Source: a virus
Virus record (IMG/VR): IMGVR_UViG_3300008110_009634
Span: 1-24,851 of that record
DNA: 24,851 bases
Strand: one strand, 5' to 3'
Under the pieces are notes generated by a model. That model was not told the DNA's origin. It saw only the letters and a list, made by a program, of their open reading frames with translations, and did no database searches. Made by a program: the position numbers and the translations under genes. This document shows positions 1-7,255 of this stretch, in pieces (position 1 is the first letter of the stretch; each line of letters opens with the position of its first letter).

Positions 1-1
1 G

Positions 2-553
2 TCTGATTCAGAAGGTTCTGAAATCGTTAACGCTGTTCAGGACGCCCCAACGGAAGTAAAGGAATCATTCGAAGAGGAAATTAACGTCTTCGCCGGAGTG
101 TTCGACGCCTATGTCCCACTTGATTCAACCATTGATGTTGGGACAAGAAGAAGTGTTATTGCGGTAAACTTGGTAACTAGCACTGTGGCTTTGGCCTCTG
201 CTGCTGGTGGATTACCAACGCCATCTTCATCGACCTCGACTCCAAAACAGGACATGGCCGCCCGAAAGCCAGAGGAGGAAGAAGAAGAGGGTGGAGCCAT
301 TGAGGGCGAAGGTCCTGAGTGGATTAAGCGGATATCTATTTACAAATACGAAAATGGAGTAAGAGTTATGGACTGGAAGAATTTCACTAAAAAGTTTGTT
401 TATGGAGTGATGGCATCTGGATTCACTCTTGCTGGAGCTGTGGTGATGTACTTCACCCTGTCCGGGTTCACCCAGCAGGTAGCGCTATGGGGTACGTCAA
501 TCGCATTTGCTTGCGCAATGTATCTCCACATGAAAGAGCCAGACGGGGAATAA
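2..553 (+). CDS. Membrane protein, C-terminal part (5' end outside window)
   Basis: The frame is open from base 2 and no start is needed inside the window, so this is probably the C-terminal 183 residues of a longer protein. The visible part begins acidic, has a small-residue hydrophobic stretch (IAVNLVTSTVALASAAGG), then a Ser/Thr/Pro and poly-Glu linker. It ends in two likely transmembrane segments (around FVYGVMASGFTLAGAVVMYF and VALWGTSIAFACAMYL) with a short cytoplasmic-type tail. I do not recognise the family. Its position directly upstream of the lysis genes is compatible with a tail or lysis-associated membrane protein. A GTG at position 98 could be an internal start, but the upstream frame looks equally coding. 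Confidence 0.6.
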   Translation, partial: SDSEGSEIVNAVQDAPTEVKESFEEEINVFAGVFDAYVPLDSTIDVGTRRSVIAVNLVTSTVALASAAGGLPTPSSSTSTPKQDMAARKPEEEEEEGGAIEGEGPEWIKRISIYKYENGVRVMDWKNFTKKFVYGVMASGFTLAGAVVMYFTLSGFTQQVALWGTSIAFACAMYLHMKEPDGE

Positions 554-649
554 GTACTTAATTTAGTAACTTATTATTATCCAACTTTTGTTGTAAAATC
601 TTTTAGCGTTGTTTAGCGCTCTCAGTTATTTGCACGAAAAGAGTTGACA

Positions 650-1411
650 ATGAGCAAGCTTGCATGGGACTACATCGTCCCCGTAGTTCTTCCGAAAGAC
701 CTTAAAGGCATCGAACCAGGAAAGCTTCCTGCAAACCTGCTCAAGGCTGTTCCTGGTGGCGGGAAAATGCATTGGATTGCTGCATCTGCATGGACCGCAA
801 TGGTTGAAAAAGCAAAGTCTGAAGGCGTCGAACTAAAACCGACTTCCAGCGGCGACACATATCGCGATTACGAGAGCCAGAAAAAAGGATTTTTGACCCG
901 CTACCAGCTTGAGCCAGTGGCCGGTACCAGCACAAAAACATTTGAGGGGAAGACTTGGTACCTCAAGAAGGGTATGGCGATGCTCGCCACGCCTGGTAAA
1001 TCGCAACATAACCTCGGCTTGGCCGTTGACGTTCATTCAGCATCGGAGCCAAAGCGCCTCAACTGGCTTATTGCAAACGTTAAAGAGTTCGGTTTCTCAT
1101 GGGAAGTGGTTCCATCAGAACCATGGCACCTTCGTTACGTGAATGGTGACAATGTCCCTGCATCAGTAAAAACATGGATGGATGCAAATGGAGTAGTTGC
1201 TCCAGCAGCAGGTTCTCCAGCCCCAGCAGCAGGCGGAGATGATGTAAAGAAGCTCCAGGAAGCTCTTAAAACAAAGGGTTTTTACAAGGGTGAAATAAAT
1301 GGACAGAAAGATGCCGCAACTGACGAAGCAATTAAGGCGTTTAAAATTGCCAACAAGCTTGCAGCCGACTCAGTGGCTGGTCCAAAAGTAAAAGAACTTC
1401 TCGGCCTCTAA
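650..1411 (+). CDS. Endolysin: M15/VanY-type peptidase with peptidoglycan-binding domain
   Basis: The 253-residue protein probably cleaves the peptide part of peptidoglycan at lysis. The zinc peptidase core is clear: SQHNLGLAVDV supplies His120 and Asp127, and SEPWH supplies Glu157 and His160, the layout of LAS-type M15 (VanY-like) peptidases. An Ala/Pro/Gly linker (about residues 183-197) leads to a C-terminal domain (about 198-253, DVKKLQEALKTKGFY) typical of PG_binding_1. The ATG at 650 is preferred over a TTG at 644 because AAAAGAG lies about 6-8 bases before the ATG. No signal peptide is visible, so export by a holin is expected. Membrane proteins follow immediately, completing a lysis cassette. 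Confidence 0.92.
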   Translation: MSKLAWDYIVPVVLPKDLKGIEPGKLPANLLKAVPGGGKMHWIAASAWTAMVEKAKSEGVELKPTSSGDTYRDYESQKKGFLTRYQLEPVAGTSTKTFEGKTWYLKKGMAMLATPGKSQHNLGLAVDVHSASEPKRLNWLIANVKEFGFSWEVVPSEPWHLRYVNGDNVPASVKTWMDANGVVAPAAGSPAPAAGGDDVKKLQEALKTKGFYKGEINGQKDAATDEAIKAFKIANKLAADSVAGPKVKELLGL

Positions 1412-1427
1412 CCACAATCGAGGGATT

Positions 1428-1679
1428 ATGCAGCAAGCAATTCTTCCAACAATAATCACAGGGTGTTTCGGAATTCTTATTGCCCTTGTGCAAAAGAGCC
1501 GAAAAGAAAACACACGCGACCATGGAATTGTGGCCGAACGCCTAGAAGCATTGCGTGAAGATATTCACGATATTGATGCAGACATAGCCGTAATTGAAGC
1601 AAAAATTGATGGCCACATCAATGACCATGCCGTTGGTTTAGTTAGCGAGATACGACACAAGAAAAAGAGCAAAGTATGA
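1428..1679 (+). CDS. Small membrane protein, holin candidate (DUF2746-like)
   Basis: The 83-residue protein has one N-terminal transmembrane helix (about residues 4-21), then a charged linker with KENTRDHGIVAERL and a helical segment with IEAKIDGHINDHA. This pattern of one TM helix, an EN..DHG..VxERL motif and an IDGHIxxH end resembles DUF2746-type proteins found next to actinophage endolysins. The function there is usually guessed to be holin or lysis accessory. GAGGG precedes the ATG. Its stop overlaps the start of the next gene (ATGA at 1676-1679), so the pair is probably co-translated. Confidence 0.75.
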   Translation: MQQAILPTIITGCFGILIALVQKSRKENTRDHGIVAERLEALREDIHDIDADIAVIEAKIDGHINDHAVGLVSEIRHKKKSKV

Positions 1680-1966
1680 ACAACTTAAAGCACATCGTGC
1701 TTAGAATTCTTGCTGTTTTTGCATCAAATGCTCTTGGCGTCATCGGAGCTGGTGCAATTGCTGGAATTCCACTGTGGAAAGCGTGCTTTGTTGCCGGCAT
1801 AGGCGGCGTAGCAACTGTTGTAGAAAGACTTGCTCGTGCATATATGGATGACGGCAAGCTCTCTGTTGCAGAAATAGACGGAGCGTTCAGCCAGGCCAGA
1901 CAAGAGGTCGAGGCAAAAGCGGAAGAAGCGGCTGCGTCTAAGAAAGAAAAATCAGCAACTGCATAA
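1676..1966 (+). CDS. Second small membrane protein of the lysis cassette, holin candidate
   Basis: The 96-residue protein has two hydrophobic segments (about residues 7-27, IVLRILAVFASNALGVIGAG, and 31-48, LWKACFVAGIGGVATVV), then an amphipathic, Ala/Glu/Lys-rich cytoplasmic tail. Size, two TM helices and a charged C-terminus fit a class II holin. The segment after TM2 (RLARAYMDDGKLSVAEIDGAF) is like tails of small actinophage membrane proteins beside endolysins. It starts by ATGA overlap with the preceding gene. Which of the two membrane proteins is the pore former cannot be told from sequence. Confidence 0.7.
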   Translation: MNNLKHIVLRILAVFASNALGVIGAGAIAGIPLWKACFVAGIGGVATVVERLARAYMDDGKLSVAEIDGAFSQARQEVEAKAEEAAASKKEKSATA

Positions 1967-2070
1967 TTTGCTGTAACTAAATACCTACACCTATTTGACA
2001 TTTTGCTGTGATAACTTTTTGTTGTCCCACCGCGCCCAAGGTCGAACCACAATTTTGAAATTTATCCAAA

Positions 2071-2433
2071 ATGCCCGCACCTAAAGAAATAGAACAACTC
2101 TGGCACTGTGATGGCCACGAACTTCTTCTTAGGATAAACCGTGCTGAACTTGAAATACTCTCCATCTTCTGTCCACATGAAGAAAAAGATGGGCCTTGCA
2201 AGAATCGGAAAGGCGAGTGCATAGTCTCAACACACATCACCCGATATGGGATGGACTGCAATGGTGGCGTATCTCCGGCAATGGAGAAGCTGTCTCTCTG
2301 CTGGACGCTTATAGGAGATGTAGATGATATTGATTCTTCACAGCTTTGGTTTATGCCAACATCCGATGATGTGTTTCAAGCATGGATTATTGCGAACAAC
2401 GAAGACGAAGAAACTACCGAGAGCGATACTTAG
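2071..2433 (+). CDS. Unknown Cys-rich protein
   Basis: The 120-residue acidic protein has several cysteines (WHCDGHE, FCPHEEKDGPC, GECIV, GMDCNGG) that could bind a metal in its first half, and a hydrophobic central strand region (LSLCWTLIGDV). I do not recognise the family. There is no strong Shine-Dalgarno before the ATG. A TTGACA at about 1994 upstream could belong to a promoter, but no convincing -10 follows at normal spacing. The last 20 bases overlap the end of the convergent leftward gene at 2414. Confidence 0.6.
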   Translation: MPAPKEIEQLWHCDGHELLLRINRAELEILSIFCPHEEKDGPCKNRKGECIVSTHITRYGMDCNGGVSPAMEKLSLCWTLIGDVDDIDSSQLWFMPTSDDVFQAWIIANNEDEETTESDT

Positions 2434-2878
2434 ATTTTTGACTTGCTCGTCTATTTTTAATTAATCTCATCCTGTTCTCGACAGCAATAAGTATTTCTTC
2501 TTCTTCGTCATACTTGTCCATACTGTCTGATTTTGCAATATTTGATATTTGCTTATTTGTGTTGGCTACATATCTTTTGCCAAGAAATCTTTCTTTTTGA
2601 CCGCGGTAAACAGCAGCTGATTTAAAAATCTGCTCAATTCCATTTTCCGTTATTAACCACTCATCTTCTGATGCCCGTGATATATAACCATTTTTCTCTA
2701 AAGACTTTAATTGCTCTTTAGCGCGAGAGATTCCAGTTTCATGAAATACACCCCGAAGGCATTCTTTCAACTGAATTGCGCTAAATGACCGTCCGTACGA
2801 CTTCATCATTTTCGCGAAGCAAAGGGTGTTGTACCCAGCTGAGTTGTAAACGACTAATCCTTTTGTTGAGCCTGGCAT
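2414..2878 (-). CDS. Winged-helix-like protein, putative DNA-binding regulator
   Basis: The 154-residue protein has a likely winged-helix core: FSAIQLKECLRGVFHETG, then SRAKEQLKSLEKNGYISRA and the wing-like EDEWLITENG. This is the order of a helix-turn-helix followed by a beta wing. The C-terminal third is charged (DKYDEEEEILIAVENRMRL), ending in a basic RRASQKSKYRSR tail. It lies 14 bases downstream of another winged-helix-like gene on the same strand, so the two are likely one operon. No good Shine-Dalgarno is visible. Family not recognised; regulator role is inferred. Confidence 0.65.
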   Translation of the reverse strand: MPGSTKGLVVYNSAGYNTLCFAKMMKSYGRSFSAIQLKECLRGVFHETGISRAKEQLKSLEKNGYISRASEDEWLITENGIEQIFKSAAVYRGQKERFLGKRYVANTNKQISNIAKSDSMDKYDEEEEILIAVENRMRLIKNRRASQKSKYRSR

Positions 2879-2892
2879 GAGTTGGAAGCGTA

Positions 2893-3366
2893 TTAGAACG
2901 GTTCTTGTTCTACAACTTCATCTTCATTTTTTTCTTGCGTTGAGTACATAGATTCAATCGCATTGGCAAAATGTCGTATATCAGGTTGCTCAAGAACAAG
3001 ATTTTGGTTAACACGGTAAATATTTTGGCGATTGACTTTTGTCTTTGTAATTAGACCAGCATTAATTAACTGCTTAACTGTTTTGTCAATCATGGTTTCG
3101 CTTAAATCTAAATATACAGAAATTGCGCGAATAGTCATAGTCGGGTCTTCGATTATCGCAATCAACACACGTCCAGGTGTTGATAGAAGACCTATGTCAG
3201 AATCACGATGGTAACGCAAAACCTTCTTGCTGTCTAATGCGCGAAGTATTTTCTCAAGCGTTTCTTCCGTCGACTCCCCAGGTCTCGCATCGATAACTTC
3301 TTCCAAAGCTTTTTTTTCATACCAAGAGAGAGTAGCAGGTGGGGATAATGCTAAAAGATGCATTGA
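2893..3366 (-). CDS. Winged-helix (MarR/ArsR-like fold) putative regulator
   Basis: The 157-residue protein has a recognisable winged-helix segment: RVLIAIIEDPTMTIRAISVYL, DLSETMIDKTVKQLINAGLI and KVNRQNIYRVN, i.e. helix, recognition helix and wing. The ATG giving MHLLALSPPATLSWYEKKAL is chosen; a longer frame reaches 3447, but it would run deep into the divergent gene. Even so it overlaps the start of the rightward gene at 3348 by about 19 bases, so the two divergent promoters must lie inside each other's 5' ends. Possible role: control of the rightward gene block or the two-gene leftward unit (inference). Confidence 0.65.
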   Translation of the reverse strand, partial: SMHLLALSPPATLSWYEKKALEEVIDARPGESTEETLEKILRALDSKKVLRYHRDSDIGLLSTPGRVLIAIIEDPTMTIRAISVYLDLSETMIDKTVKQLINAGLITKTKVNRQNIYRVNQNLVLEQPDIRHFANAIESMYSTQEKNEDEVVEQEPF

Positions 3367-3617
3367 ATTCGCTGAAGGCGACGCAGGGTAAACAACAGCT
3401 ATGTAAGTTGGGGAAATTGGTCCTTGACCTTGAGGACGAGGAGTCACAACTTCTGGTTGACATATTAAGAAGCGACGTTTCGACGATGAACCTCGTTCGG
3501 ACGCTCAAGTCAGAAGGCATATCGCTAAGCCGAGAATTTCTCGGAGAGAAAAGAAATTGCTTCAAAGATGACGATGAAGCACGGACATGCTGCATAGCAG
3601 AGAGGCTAAAGAAATGA
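3348..3617 (+). CDS. Small putative helix-turn-helix protein
   Basis: The 89-residue protein starts at ATG 3348 behind AGGTGGGG. Its C-terminal half (LVRTLKSEGISLSREFLGEKRNCF) looks like a helix-turn-helix with a basic end, similar in layout to short HTH proteins of actinophages; a terminase-small-subunit-like role is possible but not shown. A GTG at 3339 is an alternative start. The gene overlaps the next one by ATGA (3614-3617), beginning a four-gene rightward block joined by overlaps. Its 5' end overlaps the divergent leftward gene. Confidence 0.6.
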   Translation: MLKDALNSLKATQGKQQLCKLGKLVLDLEDEESQLLVDILRSDVSTMNLVRTLKSEGISLSREFLGEKRNCFKDDDEARTCCIAERLKK

Positions 3618-4831
3618 CCACGAAGAAAAAGCCAACATCAAAACTGGGTGAAAAATTAAAAGCCGTCAAGGTGACCCAGCAAAAAGAAGATGCTAGCGCC
3701 AAGGCCCTCGGTGATATCGCAGCGATGCTCAAGGCAAAAAACATCGACCCGTCCGAAATTGGGACTATTAACAAAGTGTCGTTGTATCAGACGGTAACAA
3801 AGAACGAATTAGGCGAGACAGAAGTCCATAATTTGCAAGCAATTCAGTTCAGCCCTACCTGGGACTCAGGCCCACAGTGGCCACTGATTGAGCAAGGCCC
3901 CAAGATACAACTACAAAAGTCAACGACAAAAGTTACCCGTCCGAAAGGCTGGGAAGAGGCCGTCATCGTACCTGATATACAAATCGGCTTTTACCGTAAA
4001 TCATTGGATTCTATGGACCTGGAGCCAATCCACGACGAGCAGGCGATAGCGGTAGCTTTGAAACTGATTGAGGACATCCAGCCAAATCAAGTGGTGATGG
4101 TCGGAGACAACTTGGACTTTGCAGAATTCGGCAAATTTTTGACTGCTGCTCCGTTTAAGCAACTAGTTCAGGCAGCTATCGACAGGGCAACAATGCTTTG
4201 TGCCCAAATTAGGTCAGCTGCACCAAATGCAAAAATCTCGTGGATTGCCGGCAACCACGAAGCCAGAATGGCGAGATATGTCCAAACCAACGCTGAAGCC
4301 GCCTTCGGAATCACCAGAGGCAAACTCAATGACGAATTGAGGGATAACTGGCCAGCCATGTCGGTTCCCTACCTCTGCCGAATGGACGAGTTCGGGGTTG
4401 ACTATATTCCTGGATACCCAGAGTCTTATGTCAGCCTGAACGAAAACCTGATGGTCATCCACGGACACAAGGTTACGTCCAATGGTTCAACGACCAGCAA
4501 GTACCTAAATGACGCCCACGTGTCGGTGATATACGGACATATCCACAGGACAGAGTACGCCTTCCGCACTCGTCTGTCCAAGAATGGTCCAAGAACCATC
4601 ATGGCGGCAAGCCCTGGCTGTCTCTGCAGGATAGACGGCGCAGTTCCTTCCACGAAATCTGGCGCAGATGAATTCGGACGCCCTATGCTCATGGGAGCAG
4701 AGAACTGGCAACAGGGAATGGCAGTAGTCCAGTACCAGCCGCCAGGGGTAGGCAACGAATGGTTCAACTACGAGCCAATGTGGATTTACAACGGACGAGG
4801 ATTCTTCCGAGGCAAGGAGTACAGCGCATGA
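3614..4831 (+). CDS. Calcineurin-like metallophosphoesterase
   Basis: The 405-residue protein carries the five metal-binding blocks of the calcineurin-like phosphoesterase fold, in order: VPDIQ (Asp121, Gln123), GDNLD (164-168), GNHEAR (213-218), VIHGH (281-285) and YGHIH (307-311). The first block is D-x-Q instead of the common D-x-H, a variant I associate with phage enzymes. The N-terminal ~110 residues are Lys-rich and then unassigned. The ATG at 3614 gives an ATGA overlap with the gene before it; longer reading would add nine residues. The substrate is unknown: a phosphodiester, nucleic acid or nucleotide is possible. The stop overlaps the next start (ATGA at 4828). Confidence 0.9.
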   Translation: MTTKKKPTSKLGEKLKAVKVTQQKEDASAKALGDIAAMLKAKNIDPSEIGTINKVSLYQTVTKNELGETEVHNLQAIQFSPTWDSGPQWPLIEQGPKIQLQKSTTKVTRPKGWEEAVIVPDIQIGFYRKSLDSMDLEPIHDEQAIAVALKLIEDIQPNQVVMVGDNLDFAEFGKFLTAAPFKQLVQAAIDRATMLCAQIRSAAPNAKISWIAGNHEARMARYVQTNAEAAFGITRGKLNDELRDNWPAMSVPYLCRMDEFGVDYIPGYPESYVSLNENLMVIHGHKVTSNGSTTSKYLNDAHVSVIYGHIHRTEYAFRTRLSKNGPRTIMAASPGCLCRIDGAVPSTKSGADEFGRPMLMGAENWQQGMAVVQYQPPGVGNEWFNYEPMWIYNGRGFFRGKEYSA

Positions 4832-5073
4832 GTTCAAACGACCTTCCGCAAGAGTGGAGCGACTATTCAAAAGAAAACCTCCTCGAAGACATGGAGCTTC
4901 TGAGGGAACAAGGCTTGATTGAAGTAGTAGGGATAAACAGTGACGGTGATTGGCTGTATGCCCTGACCGAATCAACAAGAAAGATAATTGACGAAAACAA
5001 GTCAGACGACCCTTGGGCTGTGATATCACAACTACTCATCGATGAACTACCGAATAGAGACGATATCAGTTGA
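4828..5073 (+). CDS. Small protein with possible winged-helix fold
   Basis: The 81-residue acidic protein contains LLEDMELLREQGLIEVVG, then GDWLYALTESTRKIIDE. This helix followed by a two-stranded wing resembles the second half of a winged-helix domain, with no clear recognition helix ahead of it. The ATG overlaps the stop of the phosphoesterase gene (ATGA). The stop overlaps the TTG start of the Ntn hydrolase gene (TTGA at 5070-5073), so translation of all three is probably coupled. Function unknown. Confidence 0.65.
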   Translation: MSSNDLPQEWSDYSKENLLEDMELLREQGLIEVVGINSDGDWLYALTESTRKIIDENKSDDPWAVISQLLIDELPNRDDIS

Positions 5074-5696
5074 CAACAATAATCGGCATTCAGGGAGATG
5101 GGTTCTGTATAGCGACCGCTGATTCGCGTATCGCTGAGACCGATGCCGAGTCAAATTTGATTTCGCAAATTGTCGGTCTAAAAGAGAACAACAGCAAATT
5201 GGGTATTAACGGTAAATACATCCTCGGTGCTGCCGGCGACTTACGGGCAATAAACATCCTGCATCATGCATTCAGCCCACCAACTCCGCCCCCGAATCTC
5301 AAAGGCAAGAAGCTTGACCATTTTGTTACAGTTAAATTTATCCCAAGCTTGAGAGAATGCTTCGAAGCACAGGGATATGCCTCACCCGACAACGATTCAA
5401 AACAACACATCGCTGAACACGGTTCAACAATATTCATGGCTGTCAATGGACAGATTTACATCATTGACGGTGACTACTCATGGATTTCAGACTCCAGCGG
5501 AATGTTTGCCATCGGAAGCGGCGCTCAGTACGCACTCGGAGCGATGTTCGCCATGCAACCAAAAGGCAAGATGACTGTTGGTGCAGCGCGAAAGCTTGCA
5601 CTAAAAGCAATCGCCGCATCGGCCAAGTTCGACCCATACACCGGTGCTCCGTATCATACGTTTTCACAGGGATTAGATAAAACCACTGACCGCTAG
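5070..5696 (+). CDS. Proteasome beta / HslV-like Ntn hydrolase
   Basis: A protein of about 208 residues related to the 20S beta/HslV Ntn-hydrolase fold. After removal of the initiator Met the chain would begin Thr1-Thr2-Ile-Ile-Gly. Counting from that Thr1, Asp17 falls in CIATADSR, the catalytic Asp position of proteasomes. A lysine in GLKENNSKL is a candidate for the Lys33 equivalent, with a short insertion before it. GINGKYILGAAGDLRA and AIGSGAQYALGAM match the conserved Gly-rich strand and GSG motif. Only a TTG start is possible, because upstream in-frame stops lie close by (5043, 5055). This places the nucleophile directly after Met, with no propeptide. Possible roles: protease in head maturation, degradation of host proteins, or a non-proteolytic Ntn enzyme (inference). 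Confidence 0.8.
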   Translation: MTTIIGIQGDGFCIATADSRIAETDAESNLISQIVGLKENNSKLGINGKYILGAAGDLRAINILHHAFSPPTPPPNLKGKKLDHFVTVKFIPSLRECFEAQGYASPDNDSKQHIAEHGSTIFMAVNGQIYIIDGDYSWISDSSGMFAIGSGAQYALGAMFAMQPKGKMTVGAARKLALKAIAASAKFDPYTGAPYHTFSQGLDKTTDR

Positions 5697-6016
5697 TTAG
5701 TTTTGGATAAATTTATCCTGACTCAGATGACTAGATAAGTCCATTTAGGACAAGAAAGAAAGCGCCGCTTTTTCCTTTCACGGATTGCAAAGGCCGCGTA
5801 ATCCCCTAGGACCATATAACCCAATACGTTATGCCCAGAGACTAGATAGGGGTAAGGCAGAGAAAAGGGTGCCAGTAGGGGCAAGGCATAGTTGCAGGGG
5901 GGGTAAGGCATAGTACGAACCAAAGCCAACAACCACTTGACCACCACCTACCAGTAATTACCTAGTAGTAATTATCCAAAGAGATAAGAAATTCATCTTT
6001 TCTCTGAGGAGATTTT
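5697..6016 (+). promoter_or_regulatory. WhiB upstream region with operator copy and inverted repeats
   Basis: No gene is seen in this 320-base gap. It holds the only left-arm copy of the ACTAGATAAGT word (5730-5740), three direct repeats of GGGGYAAGGCA (near 5846, 5875 and 5898), and an inverted repeat TAATTAC-CTAGTA-GTAATTA near 5955-5975. Just before the WhiB Shine-Dalgarno lies a hairpin, AGAGATAAGA / TCTTTTCTCT, with one mismatch. The Shine-Dalgarno GAGGAG is followed by ATG at 6017. The set looks like a regulated leader, but which protein binds is unknown. Confidence 0.5.
5730..5740 (-). repeat. Solitary left-arm copy of the ACTTATCTAGT operator word
   Basis: An exact ACTAGATAAGT (reverse of ACTTATCTAGT) in the gap between the Ntn hydrolase gene and WhiB. 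I found no other exact copy until 12513, where the dense array begins. It links WhiB to whatever protein reads the right-arm sites (inference). Confidence 0.7.
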
Positions 6017-6367
6017 ATGACTGGTAAGAAAGAAATATCCAAACAAAAATTACCCAATAAAAATACCCAACCATTTTCAGAGATAGCTATACCTGCGAAA
6101 GATTGGTTTCAACTGGCAGCCTGTAGGGGAAAGACCGAACTAATGTTTCCCAAACAACATAAGGATATTACTTACATTGCACAGGCAAGAACCATCTGCA
6201 GAGCGTGCCCAGTGAGAAGCAAGTGTTTAGAGTACGCACTTGAGTTTCCACCCGCTGATATGCACGGTGTTTGGGCAGGACTAACGAGCAGACAGCTTGC
6301 AGCAGAACAAAGAAGAAGAAAGATAAAGCCGATACGGCCAACGCTTGCACAGATGTGGGGAGGATAG
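6017..6367 (+). CDS. whiB: WhiB-family Fe-S transcription regulator
   Basis: The 116-residue protein is a complete WhiB-type (Wbl) regulator. The four Fe-S cysteines are Cys36 (AACRG), Cys61 and Cys64 (ICRACP) and Cys70 (SKCLEYAL). They are followed by GVWAG (84-88), the usual G-[VI]-W-G-G turn with Ala in fourth place, and a basic C-terminus (RQLAAEQRRRKIK) for DNA contact. Wbl proteins are restricted to Actinobacteria and their phages and act by binding the principal sigma factor. This one therefore probably redirects host RNA polymerase or mimics a host Wbl. Its start follows GAGGAG. It is monocistronic and divergent from the leftward replication operon. Confidence 0.95.
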   Translation: MTGKKEISKQKLPNKNTQPFSEIAIPAKDWFQLAACRGKTELMFPKQHKDITYIAQARTICRACPVRSKCLEYALEFPPADMHGVWAGLTSRQLAAEQRRRKIKPIRPTLAQMWGG

Positions 6368-6606
6368 ATGTCCACCCGGGCACCTCACCTGAGGAGGGGT
6401 CATGCACCCGACGCAAGGAGTCGCCGGTAGAAACTGGCACAACCACCAAGCGAGTTAATCCTGGCCCGAGTGGACGAGAGCACCTTAGCACAGTGTTGCT
6501 AGCGCTGGGAACAATCTGGACTTAGTCCAAACTAAATGCAAAAAAAGACCAAAAATCCTGCGCCGGCGGTCCTAAAAATTTTTTTTCGAAATTTTGTAAT
6601 TACAAA
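6368..6606. other. Gap between WhiB and the replication operon; no assured gene
   Basis: This 239-base gap has no convincing gene. A strong Shine-Dalgarno (GAGGAGGGG) precedes an 18-codon ORF starting at 6402, too short to judge. Several small hairpins occur: GCCGGT-AGAA-ACTGGC (with one G-T pair), TAGCA/TGCTA near 6487-6501, and GGAC-TTA-GTCC near 6520. On the minus strand a T7 run follows GGTC near 6540-6555, possibly a weak terminator for the leftward operon. A perfect 14-bp palindrome TTTGTAATTACAAA lies at about 6593-6606; its core GTAATTAC also occurs upstream of WhiB. Confidence 0.45.
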
Positions 6607-6951
6607 TTACATAATGCGCAAGTTGCAAGTCTCACAAAATTGCCACTCATTTAATTGGGTAATTTTTTGCAGGCAATCTTTTTTGCCGCACGGCTTTAGT
6701 AATTGTTCCCCGCGCACATACGCCAACACTTGCTCTTCCACTGTTGGTATTGAGAATTGCGCAGAGCCGGGAGTAGGGAATCCCTTTTGGTTGCGGACGA
6801 ATTCATAGAGTGCATAGATGCACAATTGATTTACAGATATTCCCTGTTTAGTTGCGTACTCAACTATCTCGTTTTTTACCCGGCCTTTTATGCGGATGTT
6901 CAGCGTTACATAGCTGTCGAGATGTTTAGTCTTTTTGCTTTTAGCGCCCAT
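6607..6951 (-). CDS. Ribbon-helix-helix protein with C-terminal zinc-type Cys cluster
   Basis: The 114-residue protein has an N-terminal Arc/CopG-like ribbon-helix-helix: YVTLNIRIKGRVKNEIVEYA, then KQGISVNQLCIYALYEFV. A C-terminal CGKKDC ... CETC cluster (Cys88, 93, 106, 109) could bind zinc. It probably binds DNA as a dimer and may be a repressor or partition-like factor. It is the last gene of the leftward replication operon, and its start overlaps the end of a second, shorter RHH gene by 11 bases. The combination RHH plus Cys4 is uncommon. Confidence 0.8.
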   Translation of the reverse strand: MGAKSKKTKHLDSYVTLNIRIKGRVKNEIVEYATKQGISVNQLCIYALYEFVRNQKGFPTPGSAQFSIPTVEEQVLAYVRGEQLLKPCGKKDCLQKITQLNEWQFCETCNLRIM

Positions 6952-7108
6952 CTCGCTCGACCAACGACTCTATGTACGCAGTCAAGCTCAAGTCGACGGC
7001 GCCGGCCTGATGCATGAGTTTTTCTTTAAATTCTTTTGTGACGCGCAATGTCAGCGTCACTACTGGCTTCGTTGGTATAAGAGCTGGTCTGCCTGGGTTT
7101 CTCTTCAC
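6941..7108 (-). CDS. Small ribbon-helix-helix protein
   Basis: The 55-residue protein from a GTG start has a basic, AT-hook-like N-terminus (KRNPGRPA), then VVTLTLRVTKEFKEKLM and VDLSLTAYIESLVERDG, the strand-helix-helix layout of CopG/Arc repressors. It overlaps the next RHH gene by 11 bases in another frame. No clear Shine-Dalgarno is seen before the GTG, so the exact start is uncertain. Two consecutive RHH genes may form a heterodimer or regulate each other (inference). Confidence 0.6.
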   Translation of the reverse strand: MKRNPGRPALIPTKPVVTLTLRVTKEFKEKLMHQAGAVDLSLTAYIESLVERDGR

Positions 7109-7255
7109 AAACCAGAAGCTAGCCCAGGACGACAGACCTCATTGCAACTACTAGCGAGACGACAATAAATATCTTCAACAGGAAAGCAATCCTGGAATAC
7201 ATCACAGCATAAATAAAAAGACTAGAAAAAAATAGGTAAATTATTGTTGGGGTAT

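Noticed and set aside
5760-5780. Terminator after the Ntn hydrolase gene (AAAGC/GCTTT with T5)
   Set aside because: Stem of only five bases, largely A-T; too weak to claim.
5937-5949. L5-type stoperator (CTTGACCACCACC resembles CTTGACAGCCACC)
   Set aside because: Single copy with mismatches; no other L5-like site found.
6440-6535. tRNA-like segment (GAGTGGACGAGAGCACC...)
   Set aside because: D-arm-like words are present, but there is no T-loop TTCRANNC and no acceptor pairing.
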